From Planococcus wigleyi (GTDB lineage Bacteria; Bacillota; Bacilli; Bacillales_A; Planococcaceae): a stretch of DNA of 64,000 nucleotides. The notes below the pieces were generated by a model. That model searched no databases, was not told where the DNA came from, and worked only from the letters and a program-made list of their open reading frames with translations. Location of the stretch: NCBI RefSeq assembly GCF_014836985.1, contig NZ_JACSPU010000002.1:496001-560000 (forward strand), written 5' to 3'. Shown in pieces: positions 43,447 through 52,373 of this stretch (position 1 is its first letter; the number at the start of each line of letters is the position of its first letter). The translations under genes were made by a program, and so were the position numbers.

Positions 43447-44229
43447 ATGAAAAAGACACCGAAACAAAAAGTAGAAGAAGTGTTCGGGAAGAACGCTGAT
43501 AAATACGTCACCAGCAACAGCCACGCAAAAGGGGATGATTTGCCGTTGCTTGTTGACTGGCTGAAACCTGAAAAAACGTGGAAAGTGCTGGATATTGCAA
43601 CAGGCGGGGGACATGTGACAAAAACATTGGCGCCACATGTGGCCACAGTATTTTCTACGGATCTGACGAGAGCGATGTTGGAAAATACAGCAAAACATCT
43701 GCGGCACAACTTCGACAACATCGAGTACGTGGTGGCGGATGCCGAAGCCTTGCCATTTCTCACAGAAACCTTTGATGCAGCAGTATGCCGGATTGCACCG
43801 CATCATTTTCCGCAACCAGACCGCTTTATCTCCGAAGTAGCGAAGGTTTTGAAGACAGGCGGCAAGTTTATTCTGATCGACAATGTCGCACCAGCCGATC
43901 CCGAATTGGCGGAGTTTATGAATACGACGGAACGATTAAGAGACCACAGCCATTTTCGGTGCTTATCAAAAGCGGAATGGGCCACGCTGCTGAAGGAAAA
44001 TGGAATGAAAGAACTGAAGTCGGCCGATCGGCGGAAGACGTTTGACTATCCTTCATGGGTAGTACGTACTGCTGAAAGCGAGGGGCAGATGGAAGAGGTT
44101 TCCCGGCACCTGACCGGGGCAACTCAGAAAGCCATCGACTATTTTGCGATCAATGGCCAAGATGGCAAGATCCAGGACTTCACAATCGACGAATGGATGG
44201 CTCTTTTCGAAAAAGTGGATCAAAAATGA
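43447..44229 (+). CDS. Class I SAM-dependent methyltransferase (YcgJ-like)
   Basis: 260 residues. SAM motif I VLDIATGGGHVTKTL (near 49), then STDLTRAMLE, motif on VVADAEALPF, and CRIAPHHFPQPDRFISEVAKVLKTGG. This is the UbiE-like/YcgJ pattern; the substrate is unknown. AAGGAGG precedes ATG 43447. It is the third gene of the peptidase unit and may be functionally separate. Confidence 0.87.
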   Translation: MKKTPKQKVEEVFGKNADKYVTSNSHAKGDDLPLLVDWLKPEKTWKVLDIATGGGHVTKTLAPHVATVFSTDLTRAMLENTAKHLRHNFDNIEYVVADAEALPFLTETFDAAVCRIAPHHFPQPDRFISEVAKVLKTGGKFILIDNVAPADPELAEFMNTTERLRDHSHFRCLSKAEWATLLKENGMKELKSADRRKTFDYPSWVVRTAESEGQMEEVSRHLTGATQKAIDYFAINGQDGKIQDFTIDEWMALFEKVDQK

Positions 44230-44235
44230 ACTGAT

Positions 44236-44274
44236 AAAAAAGCCCCTTCACCTTTTTCGGTGAAGGGGCTTTGT
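44236..44274. terminator. Bidirectional terminator between methyltransferase and YihY genes
   Basis: AAAGCCCCTTCACC / GGTGAAGGGGCTTT stem with A run on one side and T on the other. Confidence 0.9.
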
Positions 44275-44277
44275 GGT

Positions 44278-45183
44278 TTAGTATTTGTTCATGGAAGACT
44301 CTGTGTCTTTCGCTTCTTTTTGATTTGCTTCGCTTTGCGCAACAGGGTCAGAAGAATCTGCTCCTTTCGCATTTTTGCGTCTGTGCAGAATAGCATTGAT
44401 TTCAGCACCGATAACAAGAATCAATCCTGTCAGGAAGAACCAAAGCATCAGGACAATTAGTCCTCCAAGACTTCCGTAGGTCGCTGAATAGCTGCCGAAG
44501 TTAGCAACATAGATGGAGAATCCGAATGACACAACTTGCCACAGGACTGTTGCGATGACAGCGCCGATAATAACTTCCTTGAATGGGAAATGTTTGTCAG
44601 GAGCGAACTTGTACATAAGAGCCAATACAATACTCATGACTGCGATGGAGACAACCCAACGCAATACTTGGAAAATAATTTCGGTTTGCTCTGGCAAGTT
44701 CAAAAATGATTTGATCATATCGATAATCGTACCACCGAAAATCGGCAAAATAAGGGCAACGATGACCGCAACCAGCATGCCAAGCGTCAAGACGATAGCT
44801 GTTGCTTTCAGCTTGATGAATGAACGGCTTTCTTCGACTCCATAGGCTTGGTTGGTGGCATCGATAAAAGCAGTCAATGCGTTTGATGCAGACCAAAGCG
44901 TACCCAAAATACCGAATGTCAACAAACCGCCTGAAGGGGTGGTGACAACACTGACGATGGTATCCTGGAATGTTGTAGCCACTTCTCCTGGAAGAATGGT
45001 ACCGATGAAATCCACGGCTTTCTGTGGATCAATCTGAAGATAAGGCAAAATAGCCAGCAGCAAAATCAATAAAGGAACAATAGCGAGTAGATAGTAATAA
45101 GCCTGTGCTGCAGCCAGGGTCGTTGCTTTATCTTTTTTGAATTCACTGCCAAGTTCTTTGACGAACCCCATAGCTTTACTCAT
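44278..45183 (-). CDS. YihY/BrkB family membrane protein (YfkH-like)
   Basis: 301 residues with about six transmembrane segments (about 28-48, 90-108, 130-152, 175-196, 207-228, 237-260) and a polar Lys/Glu/Asn-rich tail. AAAQAYYYLLAIVPLLI and LGTLWSASNALTAFIDATNQAYG are family features. Once called ribonuclease BN wrongly; function unknown. TGGAGG precedes the ATG. A GTTAAC-N13-GGGCAT element upstream may be a SigB promoter. Confidence 0.9.
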   Translation of the reverse strand: MSKAMGFVKELGSEFKKDKATTLAAAQAYYYLLAIVPLLILLLAILPYLQIDPQKAVDFIGTILPGEVATTFQDTIVSVVTTPSGGLLTFGILGTLWSASNALTAFIDATNQAYGVEESRSFIKLKATAIVLTLGMLVAVIVALILPIFGGTIIDMIKSFLNLPEQTEIIFQVLRWVVSIAVMSIVLALMYKFAPDKHFPFKEVIIGAVIATVLWQVVSFGFSIYVANFGSYSATYGSLGGLIVLMLWFFLTGLILVIGAEINAILHRRKNAKGADSSDPVAQSEANQKEAKDTESSMNKY

Positions 45184-45219
45184 AGAACAACCTCCATTTT
45201 AGAATTAGTTATTCTTTAT

Positions 45220-45244
45220 ATGCCCTATTGCACAGCTGGTTAAC
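45220..45244 (-). promoter_or_regulatory. Candidate SigB promoter of the YihY gene
   Basis: Minus strand GTTAAC (45244-45239), 13-base spacer, GGGCAT (45225-45220). Two changes in the -35 and one in the -10 from consensus, so tentative; I recall the B. subtilis yfkH locus as SigB-dependent. Confidence 0.4.
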
Positions 45245-45298
45245 CCTAAAAACGAAAACAGACGCATTTATAAAATGAAGCTAGATTATTTGGAACAC

Positions 45299-45333
45299 AA
45301 AAAAAGGATGTCCGCAGGCGGACATCCTTTTTA
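45299..45333 (-). terminator. Terminator of the CorC/HlyC gene
   Basis: Minus strand AAAAAGGATGTCCGC / GCGGACATCCTTTTT; it begins at the stop codon of the gene, so the stop and hairpin overlap. Confidence 0.92.
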
Positions 45334-46638
45334 AGATGACTTTTGCAACAGGTCACAGGCAACTTTCAGAATGTGGTGATTTTCCATTTCCACAATCGAC
45401 CACTGGCAACCTTCTTTTATGAACTGGTCGCCGGTTTCGGCTTCAATCAATTGATGCTGAATCCAACCAGCGATTGTGTCGATGTCTTCACTGTCTTCGA
45501 ATGTAAAGCCGAAACGTTCTTCGAGATCTTTTAAAAGGACACGTCCATTCAGAAGATAGCGGGTTTCGCTTTCCTTAATAATTTCCTCATCTTCCTCTTC
45601 ATCAAATTCATCACGGATTTCTCCGACGATTTCCTCTAATATGTCTTCCATTGTAATCAGACCTGAAGTTCCACCATACTCATCAATGACCAAAGCGATA
45701 TGCGTACGCTCTTTTTGCATTTTCACTAAGGCATTTTGAAGTGGTGTGGTTTCATGAAAATAAGGAAGGTCATGTATCAGTTCTGACATTTCAAATTGGC
45801 CGTTGACGGCATAATGCGTCAACACTTCTTTGGCGTTGATAAAACCGACAAGATCGTCTTTGTCCCCGTCTCTGGCGATAGGATAACGTGTAAAACGATG
45901 CTCACGGATTTCCACCAGAAGCTCCTCGTTCGTCAAATCATCAGAAAAAGCGATCATTTGAGTACGGGGAATCATTACGTCTTTTGCACTGCGCTCATCA
46001 AAAGCAAAGATGTTCTGCATGTAGGAAAGTTCAGTTTGATTAATTTCCCCACTTTGGAAACTTTGCGCCATGATGATCTTCAGTTCTTCTTCTGAATGGG
46101 CTTGTTCTTCTTTGGCAGGTTCTACACCGAAAACCCGTAAAAGAATACGAGCCGAACCATTCAGGATGAAAATGAACGGGTACATGATTTTGCCGAACCA
46201 ATAAAGGAATGGCGACAGCGTCAAAGTCATCCGTTCAGCAAATTGAAGTGCCAATGATTTGGGGGCCATTTCTCCGATGACCACATGAAGAAAAGTCACC
46301 AGTGAAAAAGCCAGCACAAAGGAAATGATGGTAGAAGCAGATGCAGGAACACCGAGCGTTTCGAATAAAGGATGCAAAAGCCGTTCAATAGTCGGTTCAC
46401 CTAACCAGCCAAGTCCGAGGGCGGTAACGGTAATGCCAAGCTGACATGCGGACAGGTAGTAATCAAGGTCACTGGTGATTTTCTTGACCAATACAGCTTT
46501 TTTGTTTCCTTCATCAATCAATTGGTCGATGCGCGACATCCGGACTTTAACGACGGCAAACTCTGATCCGACGAAAACAGCCGTTAACGCGATTAATAAG
46601 ACGAGCAAAACTAAATTCAATAAAAGTATGGGGTCCAA
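45331..46638 (-). CDS. CorC/HlyC (CNNM) family membrane protein with CBS pair
   Basis: 435 residues: N-terminal DUF21 domain with about four transmembrane segments (1-190; [17 protein letters not shown] near 25), two CBS domains (about 205-335; [11 protein letters not shown] and [27 protein letters not shown] is split over the second) and a C-terminal CorC_HlyC domain (about 345-430). Similar to B. subtilis YhdP, YhdT and MpfA, thought to export magnesium or keep divalent ion balance. Start TTG 46638 with AAGGGA 5 bases ahead; an in-frame stop lies just upstream, so no ATG is available. A GGAGGTG farther upstream is not in register. Confidence 0.88.
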   Translation of the reverse strand: MDPILLLNLVLLVLLIALTAVFVGSEFAVVKVRMSRIDQLIDEGNKKAVLVKKITSDLDYYLSACQLGITVTALGLGWLGEPTIERLLHPLFETLGVPASASTIISFVLAFSLVTFLHVVIGEMAPKSLALQFAERMTLTLSPFLYWFGKIMYPFIFILNGSARILLRVFGVEPAKEEQAHSEEELKIIMAQSFQSGEINQTELSYMQNIFAFDERSAKDVMIPRTQMIAFSDDLTNEELLVEIREHRFTRYPIARDGDKDDLVGFINAKEVLTHYAVNGQFEMSELIHDLPYFHETTPLQNALVKMQKERTHIALVIDEYGGTSGLITMEDILEEIVGEIRDEFDEEEDEEIIKESETRYLLNGRVLLKDLEERFGFTFEDSEDIDTIAGWIQHQLIEAETGDQFIKEGCQWSIVEMENHHILKVACDLLQKSS

Positions 46639-46727
46639 TAAATTCCCTTAAATAAGGGATTCACCTCCGAAAGTATTTGTTGAAGTTAAATTTACCATAT
46701 TTTGAGCTTGAAATATATACTGAAGCT

Positions 46728-47357
46728 TTAATGTTCAGCAATGATCTGGCGCGTAATCTCTTTTACATCGATAGCTGTGTCTTCGTTGATCACATCGCCA
46801 AGCATGACATCTCTGAAATAAGCAATGCTTGCCGGCAAAGGCAGATCCAGTATTTTAGTCAAAGCAATCCGGTACATCACCACAAATTCTTTGTCGGTAT
46901 TGCCGCGTTTCAACTCCGCGAATGCTTCATAGAATTGGTCCAGTTTATCCGCCAGTTCCAGCAGCCGCCCTTCTACAGTCGCGTCTTTCCCTTCTTTCAT
47001 GCGTTCGAAAAAGACATCTTGAAATTCTTCCGGAATCTCACGCAGGATGAACTTTTCCATCATGCCTTCCTCCACTTTTGCAATCATTTCTTTCAGCTCA
47101 GGTGAAGCATATTTGACCGGTGTTTTAATGTCGCCGATAAACACTTCAGCAAAATCATGGTTGATGGTCTTTTCATATAATGCCTTCCAATCAACTTCAC
47201 GTCCGGCGCGTTCTTCGATCGTGGCAAAAAACATGGCGTATTGGCTCACTTTCCACGAATGGGCTGCAACATTATGTTCTTCAAATTTAAATCTGCCAGG
47301 TGCACGGATAATCCGCTCTAAATCATTCAATGATGTAAAAAAACGATGAATTCCCAT
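46728..47357 (-). CDS. HD domain phosphohydrolase (YfbR-like)
   Basis: 209 residues, all-helical HD superfamily. Metal/catalytic residues: His in EEHNVAAHSWKVSQYAM, the HD pair in INHDFAEVFIGDIKTP, and Asp in ELADKLDQFYEAF. This arrangement matches 5'-deoxynucleotidase YfbR and related HD_3 proteins, which hydrolyse deoxynucleoside monophosphates; substrate is unproven. AAGGAGGCG lies 6 bases ahead of the ATG at 47357. Upstream, GTTAAG-N14-GGGTAT (47518-47493) may be a weak SigB-type promoter. Confidence 0.87.
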   Translation of the reverse strand: MGIHRFFTSLNDLERIIRAPGRFKFEEHNVAAHSWKVSQYAMFFATIEERAGREVDWKALYEKTINHDFAEVFIGDIKTPVKYASPELKEMIAKVEEGMMEKFILREIPEEFQDVFFERMKEGKDATVEGRLLELADKLDQFYEAFAELKRGNTDKEFVVMYRIALTKILDLPLPASIAYFRDVMLGDVINEDTAIDVKEITRQIIAEH

Positions 47358-47600
47358 AATGACGCCTCCTTTTAATTAGGTTGAAATTAAGAATGAATGC
47401 TCAAACCTGTACACGGAAAGAGATTCTTAAGCAATCGCTCCACGAGTATTTGGTTTTCAGGAGCTGATTTGCGGAATAACTACAGCAGAATAATACCCAT
47501 TTAAGTGAGTAGCTTAACTTAAATAATTAATTCCCTTGTCTTCAGCATACACAACTTTTTAGTATAATAAAAATAGCACTATTAAAGGAGAGAAGAAAGC

Positions 47601-48077
47601 ATGACAGGCAAGACACACATCCTAGGCGGCATAACAGCAAGCCTTGCCTTTGCACAAATTACGAATTATGAACCGGTGCTATTGCTCGGGGCAGGCGTCA
47701 TCGGATCGGTGATCCCCGATATCTGCCATGGCAGCAGCAAAATTGGCCGTGCGTTGCCTGTTCTTTCCAAGTTGATCAATGGTCTATTCGGACATCGGAC
47801 ATTCACCCACAGCCTGCTGTTTTTGGTATTATTCGCGGTTCTGCTGAATAACTTCATGCCAGTGGAAGCCATTTCAGCAGGCCTGCTTGTCGGTATGGCC
47901 AGCCATATTGTCTTGGATATGGCGACAAAAAGAGGAGTAAAACTGTTCTTTCCCTTCAAGTGGAATGTCCGTTTTCCTGTGACTGCTACGACTGGCGGCA
48001 CTTCCGAATACCTGGTTTTCGCTCTTTTATCACTTTTGTCTGTCTACTTTGGCTATGGAGTTTTTATCCCTCTATAA
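47601..48077 (+). CDS. YdjM-type membrane-bound metal-dependent hydrolase (YvsG-like)
   Basis: 158 residues, about four transmembrane segments. The N-terminus TGKTHILGGI, IPDICH, GHRTFTHSLLF and SHIVLDMATKRGVKLFFPF carry the conserved His/Asp residues of the YdjM family; enzymatic activity is assumed only from those motifs. AAAGGAGAG precedes the ATG; TATAAT at 47563-47568 is a likely -10. Confidence 0.85.
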   Translation: MTGKTHILGGITASLAFAQITNYEPVLLLGAGVIGSVIPDICHGSSKIGRALPVLSKLINGLFGHRTFTHSLLFLVLFAVLLNNFMPVEAISAGLLVGMASHIVLDMATKRGVKLFFPFKWNVRFPVTATTGGTSEYLVFALLSLLSVYFGYGVFIPL

Positions 48078-48080
48078 AAC

Positions 48081-48105
48081 GTTTTACTTTATGTTAGAAG
48101 GGAAG
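48081..48105 (+). promoter_or_regulatory. Candidate SigB promoter of a small hydrophilic protein gene
   Basis: GTTTTA (48081-48086), 13-base spacer, GGGAAG (48100-48105), 34 bases before the next start codon. Confidence 0.5.
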
Positions 48106-48139
48106 TAGAGGGGTAACTACTTATGGGAGGAATGATGGT

Positions 48140-48328
48140 ATGGCTAAAAATGATTTCTCAAGAGACGCGAATCCGCAAACGAAACAGAATCGGCGGCAGC
48201 GTGAAGAGTTTGAAAGCATTGATCAAGAATCACGGGAAGATGGAAAAAGTATGGAGAAAAGTGGAGCTCACAGCAATACTGGAGTTGGAGATGAACGAAA
48301 TCCAATTGGCGAATCAGAAAATCAATAA
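48140..48328 (+). CDS. Small hydrophilic, disordered protein
   Basis: 62 residues, no hydrophobic stretch, rich in N, D, E, R, S and Q; ends SENQ. No family recognised, but the composition and the SigB-like promoter fit small desiccation or general stress proteins. ATG 48140 has GGGAGGA 9 bases ahead. A second frame (48123-48365) overlaps and also has an ATG, but its start overlaps the ribosome binding site, so this frame is preferred. A terminator follows. Confidence 0.6.
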   Translation: MAKNDFSRDANPQTKQNRRQREEFESIDQESREDGKSMEKSGAHSNTGVGDERNPIGESENQ

Positions 48329-48364
48329 TACACCGCTAAAAACGATTGAGAAATTCGAAAGATA

Positions 48365-48398
48365 AAGGGCAGGGATGCATTGTTCCCAGCCCTTTTTT
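48365..48398 (+). terminator. Terminator after the small hydrophilic gene
   Basis: AAGGGC-A-GGGA / TCCC-A-GCCCTT interrupted stem with TTTTTT. Confidence 0.82.
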
Positions 48399-48521
48399 GT
48401 GTCCATTTTTCAAAGTGGTTCGATTTTGTCATTTATCCGCTTGTTTGCGAACATATAAACCTATACAATTATGACAGTAATTGTTGAATAATTCTTTTTT
48501 TTAAGAAAGTGGAGGGATAGT

Positions 48522-50168
48522 ATGATTTCTGCTACATGGAACTGGATGTGGGAAAAACATGACCAGGCAAAAGACACGTTCCGTTTATTTACTAACCCAG
48601 GAGCGGGCATACCGGAAGGCCGTGATCGGGCTGAGGATGCCGGATCTTATGACGAACGCAAAAAAAAGCGTAGTTACAACACACCGCAGTTAATTGGCTT
48701 ATTTTTGGGGCCGCTTCTTTTTGTCTTAACTTTAATCTTTGTTAATCCCGAAGGTTTACCGCCTGAAGCAAAAGCCATTTTGGCAAGTACAATTTGGATT
48801 GCCACTTGGTGGATTACGGAAGCGATTCCGATTCCGGCCACTTCGCTTCTGCCGATTATTCTGTTTCCAATGACCGGTGGTCTGGATGTCAGCTCCACGA
48901 CATCTGCCTATGGAAATGATACAATCTTCCTCTTTATGGGCGGCTTCATGATTGCCCTGACGATGGAAAAATGGAACTTGCATAAGCGCATTGCCCTTAC
49001 CATCATTTCAATCATCGGAACCAATACTGAACGAATTGTACTGGGCTTCATGGTGGCTACCGGATTCCTATCCATGTGGATTTCCAATACGGCCACTGCC
49101 ATGATGATGGTGCCGATTGGTTTGGCCATCATCTATCAAGTATCGGATGCCTTAAAAGACGACCCTTCCATCGATACTTCAAAAGAGAACTTTGGTTTTG
49201 GTAAGGCATTGATGCTCGGAATTGCCTACTCTGCCTCACTCGGCGGAATTGCGACATTGATCGGAACACCGCCGAACACGTTATTGGCAGGGGCGGTCAA
49301 TGAAATTTATGGCATTGAAATTACATTTGCACAATGGATGCTATTTGGTGTTCCGTTAGCATGGATTTTTATTTTGGTTGCTTGGGTATATCTAGTGAAA
49401 TTTGCTTACCCGCAAAAATTAAAGCACCTGCCTGGCGGAAGCGAAGTGATACGCCAGCAGAAAACCGATTTGGGCGCTGCTTCATACGAAGAAAAAGCAG
49501 TATTTGCCGTCTTTATAGCGGTAGCACTTGCTTGGATCAGCCGCTCGTTCATCCTTGATGCTTTTGCGCCTGACTTGGAAGTGACGGACGCGATGGTCGG
49601 ATTGATTGCGGCCATGATCTTGTTCATTGTTCCTTCCAAGAATAGAAAAGGGGATCATTTATTGGATTGGGCAACGGCTGTTAAACTGCCTTGGGGCATT
49701 TTGCTGCTGTTCGGTGGAGGGCTGGCCATCGCTGCTGGCTTTACGAACTCGGGTCTGTCTGAATGGATCGGAAGCCAATTGATCGGCTTGCAGGGCGTCA
49801 ATGTCCTGATCATCGTTCTGGTAGTCGCTGCACTTGTCTTGTTCTTGACTGAAATTACGTCCAATACGGCAACGGCTTCTATGATGTTCCCGATTATGGC
49901 GTCACTGGCTGTAGCGCTCAGCATCCATCCTTATGCTTTGATGGTCACTGCAGCTGTTGCTGCGTCCTGTGCATTCATGTTGCCGGTTGCGACACCGCCA
50001 AATGCGGTCGTCTTCGGCTCTGGGTATTTGCGGATTGCCGATATGGCAAAAGCAGGCTTGGCCTTAAATATATTCGGTATTTTCTTTGTCGGACTTGCGG
50101 TTTTCTACTTCCTGCCGCTCGTTTGGGGACTTGATCTGCTATCAATTCCAGCGGAATTCCTTGAGTAA
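48522..50168 (+). CDS. DASS (SLC13) family sodium:dicarboxylate symporter
   Basis: 548 residues with about 11-12 transmembrane segments after a polar N-terminal extension of about 55 residues. The twin substrate/sodium motifs ISNTATAMMM and TSNTATASMM, plus IGTPPNTL and VATPPNAV, are diagnostic for DASS proteins such as staphylococcal SdcS. Imports C4-dicarboxylates (succinate, malate, fumarate) with sodium; sulfate or citrate cannot be excluded. The start at 48522 has GGAGGGA about 7 bases ahead. Confidence 0.93.
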   Translation: MISATWNWMWEKHDQAKDTFRLFTNPGAGIPEGRDRAEDAGSYDERKKKRSYNTPQLIGLFLGPLLFVLTLIFVNPEGLPPEAKAILASTIWIATWWITEAIPIPATSLLPIILFPMTGGLDVSSTTSAYGNDTIFLFMGGFMIALTMEKWNLHKRIALTIISIIGTNTERIVLGFMVATGFLSMWISNTATAMMMVPIGLAIIYQVSDALKDDPSIDTSKENFGFGKALMLGIAYSASLGGIATLIGTPPNTLLAGAVNEIYGIEITFAQWMLFGVPLAWIFILVAWVYLVKFAYPQKLKHLPGGSEVIRQQKTDLGAASYEEKAVFAVFIAVALAWISRSFILDAFAPDLEVTDAMVGLIAAMILFIVPSKNRKGDHLLDWATAVKLPWGILLLFGGGLAIAAGFTNSGLSEWIGSQLIGLQGVNVLIIVLVVAALVLFLTEITSNTATASMMFPIMASLAVALSIHPYALMVTAAVAASCAFMLPVATPPNAVVFGSGYLRIADMAKAGLALNIFGIFFVGLAVFYFLPLVWGLDLLSIPAEFLE

Positions 50169-50189
50169 AGAAACATTCCAAAAAGACAG

Positions 50190-50229
50190 CAAAAAGCAGG
50201 CTCACCTCGCGGTGGAGCCTGCTTTTTTT
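50190..50229. terminator. Bidirectional terminator between DASS and MFS genes
   Basis: AAAAGCAGGCTC / GAGCCTGCTTTT stem with inner CACC/GGTG pairing; the MFS stop codon (50202-50204) lies inside it. Confidence 0.9.
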
Positions 50230-51401
50230 CTGAATAGGGTAATGAACGTTATGTATAGGAGCGGTAAAATTGCAGTGAAGAGAACCAATCCACTCCATCC
50301 GGCAGCTGTCCACAACGGGCTCAGCAAGGAGCTTCCGGCTGCCACCCCAATGTAATAAGAAACCAAATACAAACTGGAGGCACTTCCTTTATGGTGGGCA
50401 GCCTGCTGGCCGACAGAGGCGGCTGTCAGGGAATGGGAAGTGAAGAATCCCAAGCAGGTTACACAGAGGCCGACAACAATCATCCAGAGATAAGGGCTGA
50501 GTGTCATGAAAATGCCGGCGGATAAGATAAAGACCCCAGCCAGCCGGACATTGCGCAGGCCGAATTTCTCGGCAGCCCGGCCGGCTAGCGGAGAGCCAAT
50601 GACACCAATTCCATAGGCAAAGAATAAATAAGAGATGGCCTGCAGCGACATCGAATAGGGAGGGGCTTCCAGATGGAAAGGAAGATATGTCCAAATGCCC
50701 GTAAAGGATACCTGCAATATGGCACCAAGCCCAAAAACGACGAGAAGTGCGGGATTCTTTAAATGGAATAGGAACCCTTCAATATCTTTTGCAAAACTTA
50801 AGTGACTGGACTTGAAATTCTGTGATGGCGGCAGCAAGTACACCACTGCTGCAAATAAAAGAAGACCTGTGACAGCAAAGGCGTAGAATGAGAGTTGCCA
50901 AGAAAAGTGGTCAGTCAGGTAGCCTGTCAGGACACGGCCGAGCATGCCACCCAGCGCGTTGCTGGAAATATACAAAGCGGTTGCATACGCGATATTCTTG
51001 CGATCGATTTCCTCACTGATGTAGGCAAGAGCGGCGGCTGGTACACCGGCCAGCGCGAATCCTTGAATAAAGCGAAGAATCAACAGCACCGCAAAGGAAT
51101 CTGTCAGCGGAATAATGAAAAAAGGGATAGCTGATCCCAATAGAGAATAGATGATGTAAGATTTCCGGCCATTGCGGTCAGAAAAAAATCCGAGAACAAT
51201 CAATCCCAGGATCAATCCGATGATGGTCAATGATAAAGCTAAACTGGCTGTCGAAACAGACACTTGAAATTCGTCCACAAAAACAGGGAGCAAAGGCTGA
51301 ACAGCATACATGTTCGCAAAAATAAACAAAGATGCAAACAAAAGGCTGATGATGATTTTCCAAAACTGGCGGTCTTTTACGGTATATCGTTGAGTAGCCA
51401 T
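50202..51401 (-). CDS. MFS transporter (YnfM-like)
   Basis: 399 residues, 12 transmembrane segments, major facilitator. MFS loop signature GFFSDRNGRKSYIIY (about 72-86) and second-half GSPLAGRAAEKFGLRN. The group resembles arabinose-efflux/YnfM-type drug exporters; substrate unknown. The ribosome binding site is weak (GGAAGTG). Its last codons and stop are inside the terminator hairpin shared with the DASS gene. A 12-base palindrome TTAACATGTTAA (51491-51502) lies upstream. Confidence 0.9.
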   Translation of the reverse strand: MATQRYTVKDRQFWKIIISLLFASLFIFANMYAVQPLLPVFVDEFQVSVSTASLALSLTIIGLILGLIVLGFFSDRNGRKSYIIYSLLGSAIPFFIIPLTDSFAVLLILRFIQGFALAGVPAAALAYISEEIDRKNIAYATALYISSNALGGMLGRVLTGYLTDHFSWQLSFYAFAVTGLLLFAAVVYLLPPSQNFKSSHLSFAKDIEGFLFHLKNPALLVVFGLGAILQVSFTGIWTYLPFHLEAPPYSMSLQAISYLFFAYGIGVIGSPLAGRAAEKFGLRNVRLAGVFILSAGIFMTLSPYLWMIVVGLCVTCLGFFTSHSLTAASVGQQAAHHKGSASSLYLVSYYIGVAAGSSLLSPLWTAAGWSGLVLFTAILPLLYITFITLFRKKAGSTAR

Positions 51402-51585
51402 GGGTCACTTCCAATCGATAATCACTTTCCTTGTACAGCAACTGTATTTTAAAAGGTTGCCACCCCAAGAAATTCATAATATTCTTCATATTAACATGTT
51501 AAGCAGAAAATCCATACAAAGGATAGAAGAATAAAGAGAAACTTCAACTAGTGGGAGTTCTTTATCATTTACTGACTAAAGTGGA

Positions 51586-51618
51586 ATAAAAAAACCCGCA
51601 TGCACTCCGGCAGCGGGA
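51586..51618 (-). terminator. Terminator of the unknown 143-residue gene
   Basis: Minus strand CCCGC...GCGGG stem followed by TTTTTTTA. Confidence 0.75.
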
Positions 51619-51623
51619 AAAGA

Positions 51624-52055
51624 TTATATTTTCTTGAAGAAAGATGCAATCTGTTTTTTTGTAGGCTCCTGCAAACGGTAACGCAGTTCCTTATTCTGTG
51701 TATTGACGATATGGTAAGCTGGATTTTCAGCAACTGTGAACTTCCAATGAGGTTTCGTGTTTTTCTTTTTAATTTGGAGTTCAGGAAGCATCATTTTTTT
51801 CGTGAAGCTTTCAAGCTTCGCCATTAAAAAGGTGTCCATGTACCGTACGAGCAAAAAGCCTTGTTGGCGTTCAGGATCGAACTTTGCCAAATTGAATTCA
51901 CTGACGTCAAAACCTTTTTCATATCGCTGAACAGATGGGGATAATACAAAACAATCTTCATTCATAAAGATAGTTGAGTTTCCTTGTTGTTTCAGCCCTA
52001 ATTCTTCAACCAGAAAATCCTTGTTGACCAGACTCATTTCGCGTGCAGTAGCCAT
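51624..52055 (-). CDS. Protein of unknown function, 143 residues
   Basis: No family recognised. Soluble, basic at the C-terminus (KKKNTKPHWKF and EPTKKQIASFFKKI), with a predicted mixed alpha/beta pattern and no membrane segment. A strong AGGAGG lies 6 bases ahead of the ATG at 52055, and it has its own terminator, so it is a monocistronic gene. One cysteine (EDCFVLSP). No context clue from neighbours. Confidence 0.72.
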   Translation of the reverse strand: MATAREMSLVNKDFLVEELGLKQQGNSTIFMNEDCFVLSPSVQRYEKGFDVSEFNLAKFDPERQQGFLLVRYMDTFLMAKLESFTKKMMLPELQIKKKNTKPHWKFTVAENPAYHIVNTQNKELRYRLQEPTKKQIASFFKKI

Positions 52056-52373
52056 GTAATTCCTCCTAATATAACTCGTTGTTCTTCTATTATAACACTA
52101 TTTAGCCATTTAAGGGGCTGTAACGTATTTTCCTTGGATTTTGAGTCTTAATGGATGCAAAGGCTTAGGGCTATCGATTTAAAGGAATAAAGATAACTGA
52201 AAAAATCTATCGAAACTGCAAGACGTATGGACAAGAAAATGGACAGTTTCAGGTCTTTTAAAAAGGTTTGATATTATCTGAATACTTCGGGTAAACAAGG
52301 CAATTGAAAAGAAGAGAGCCACTATTTCTGGTATATTAAAAGTAGAAAACATACAGAGAAAGGCGTGATGAAT
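52056..52373. other. Gene-free stretch before the SRAP gene
   Basis: About 318 bases. Contains an inverted GAAACTG / CAGTTTC pair about 25-30 bases apart (52210-52252 region), within which ATGGACAAGAAAATGGACA is a direct repeat. No LexA box (CGAAC-N4-GTTCG) is visible. TATATT at about 52331-52336 may be a -10 for the SRAP gene. Confidence 0.4.

Noticed and set aside
48123..48365. Alternative 80-codon frame over the small hydrophilic gene
   Set aside because: Its ATG overlaps the GGGAGGA that serves the other frame, and its Lys/Arg/Ile-rich sequence looks random; kept as a possibility only.
52056..52373. LexA (SOS) box before the SRAP gene
   Set aside because: CGAAAC and similar half-sites occur, but no CGAAC-N4-GTTCG-type match is present, so SOS control is not supported here.
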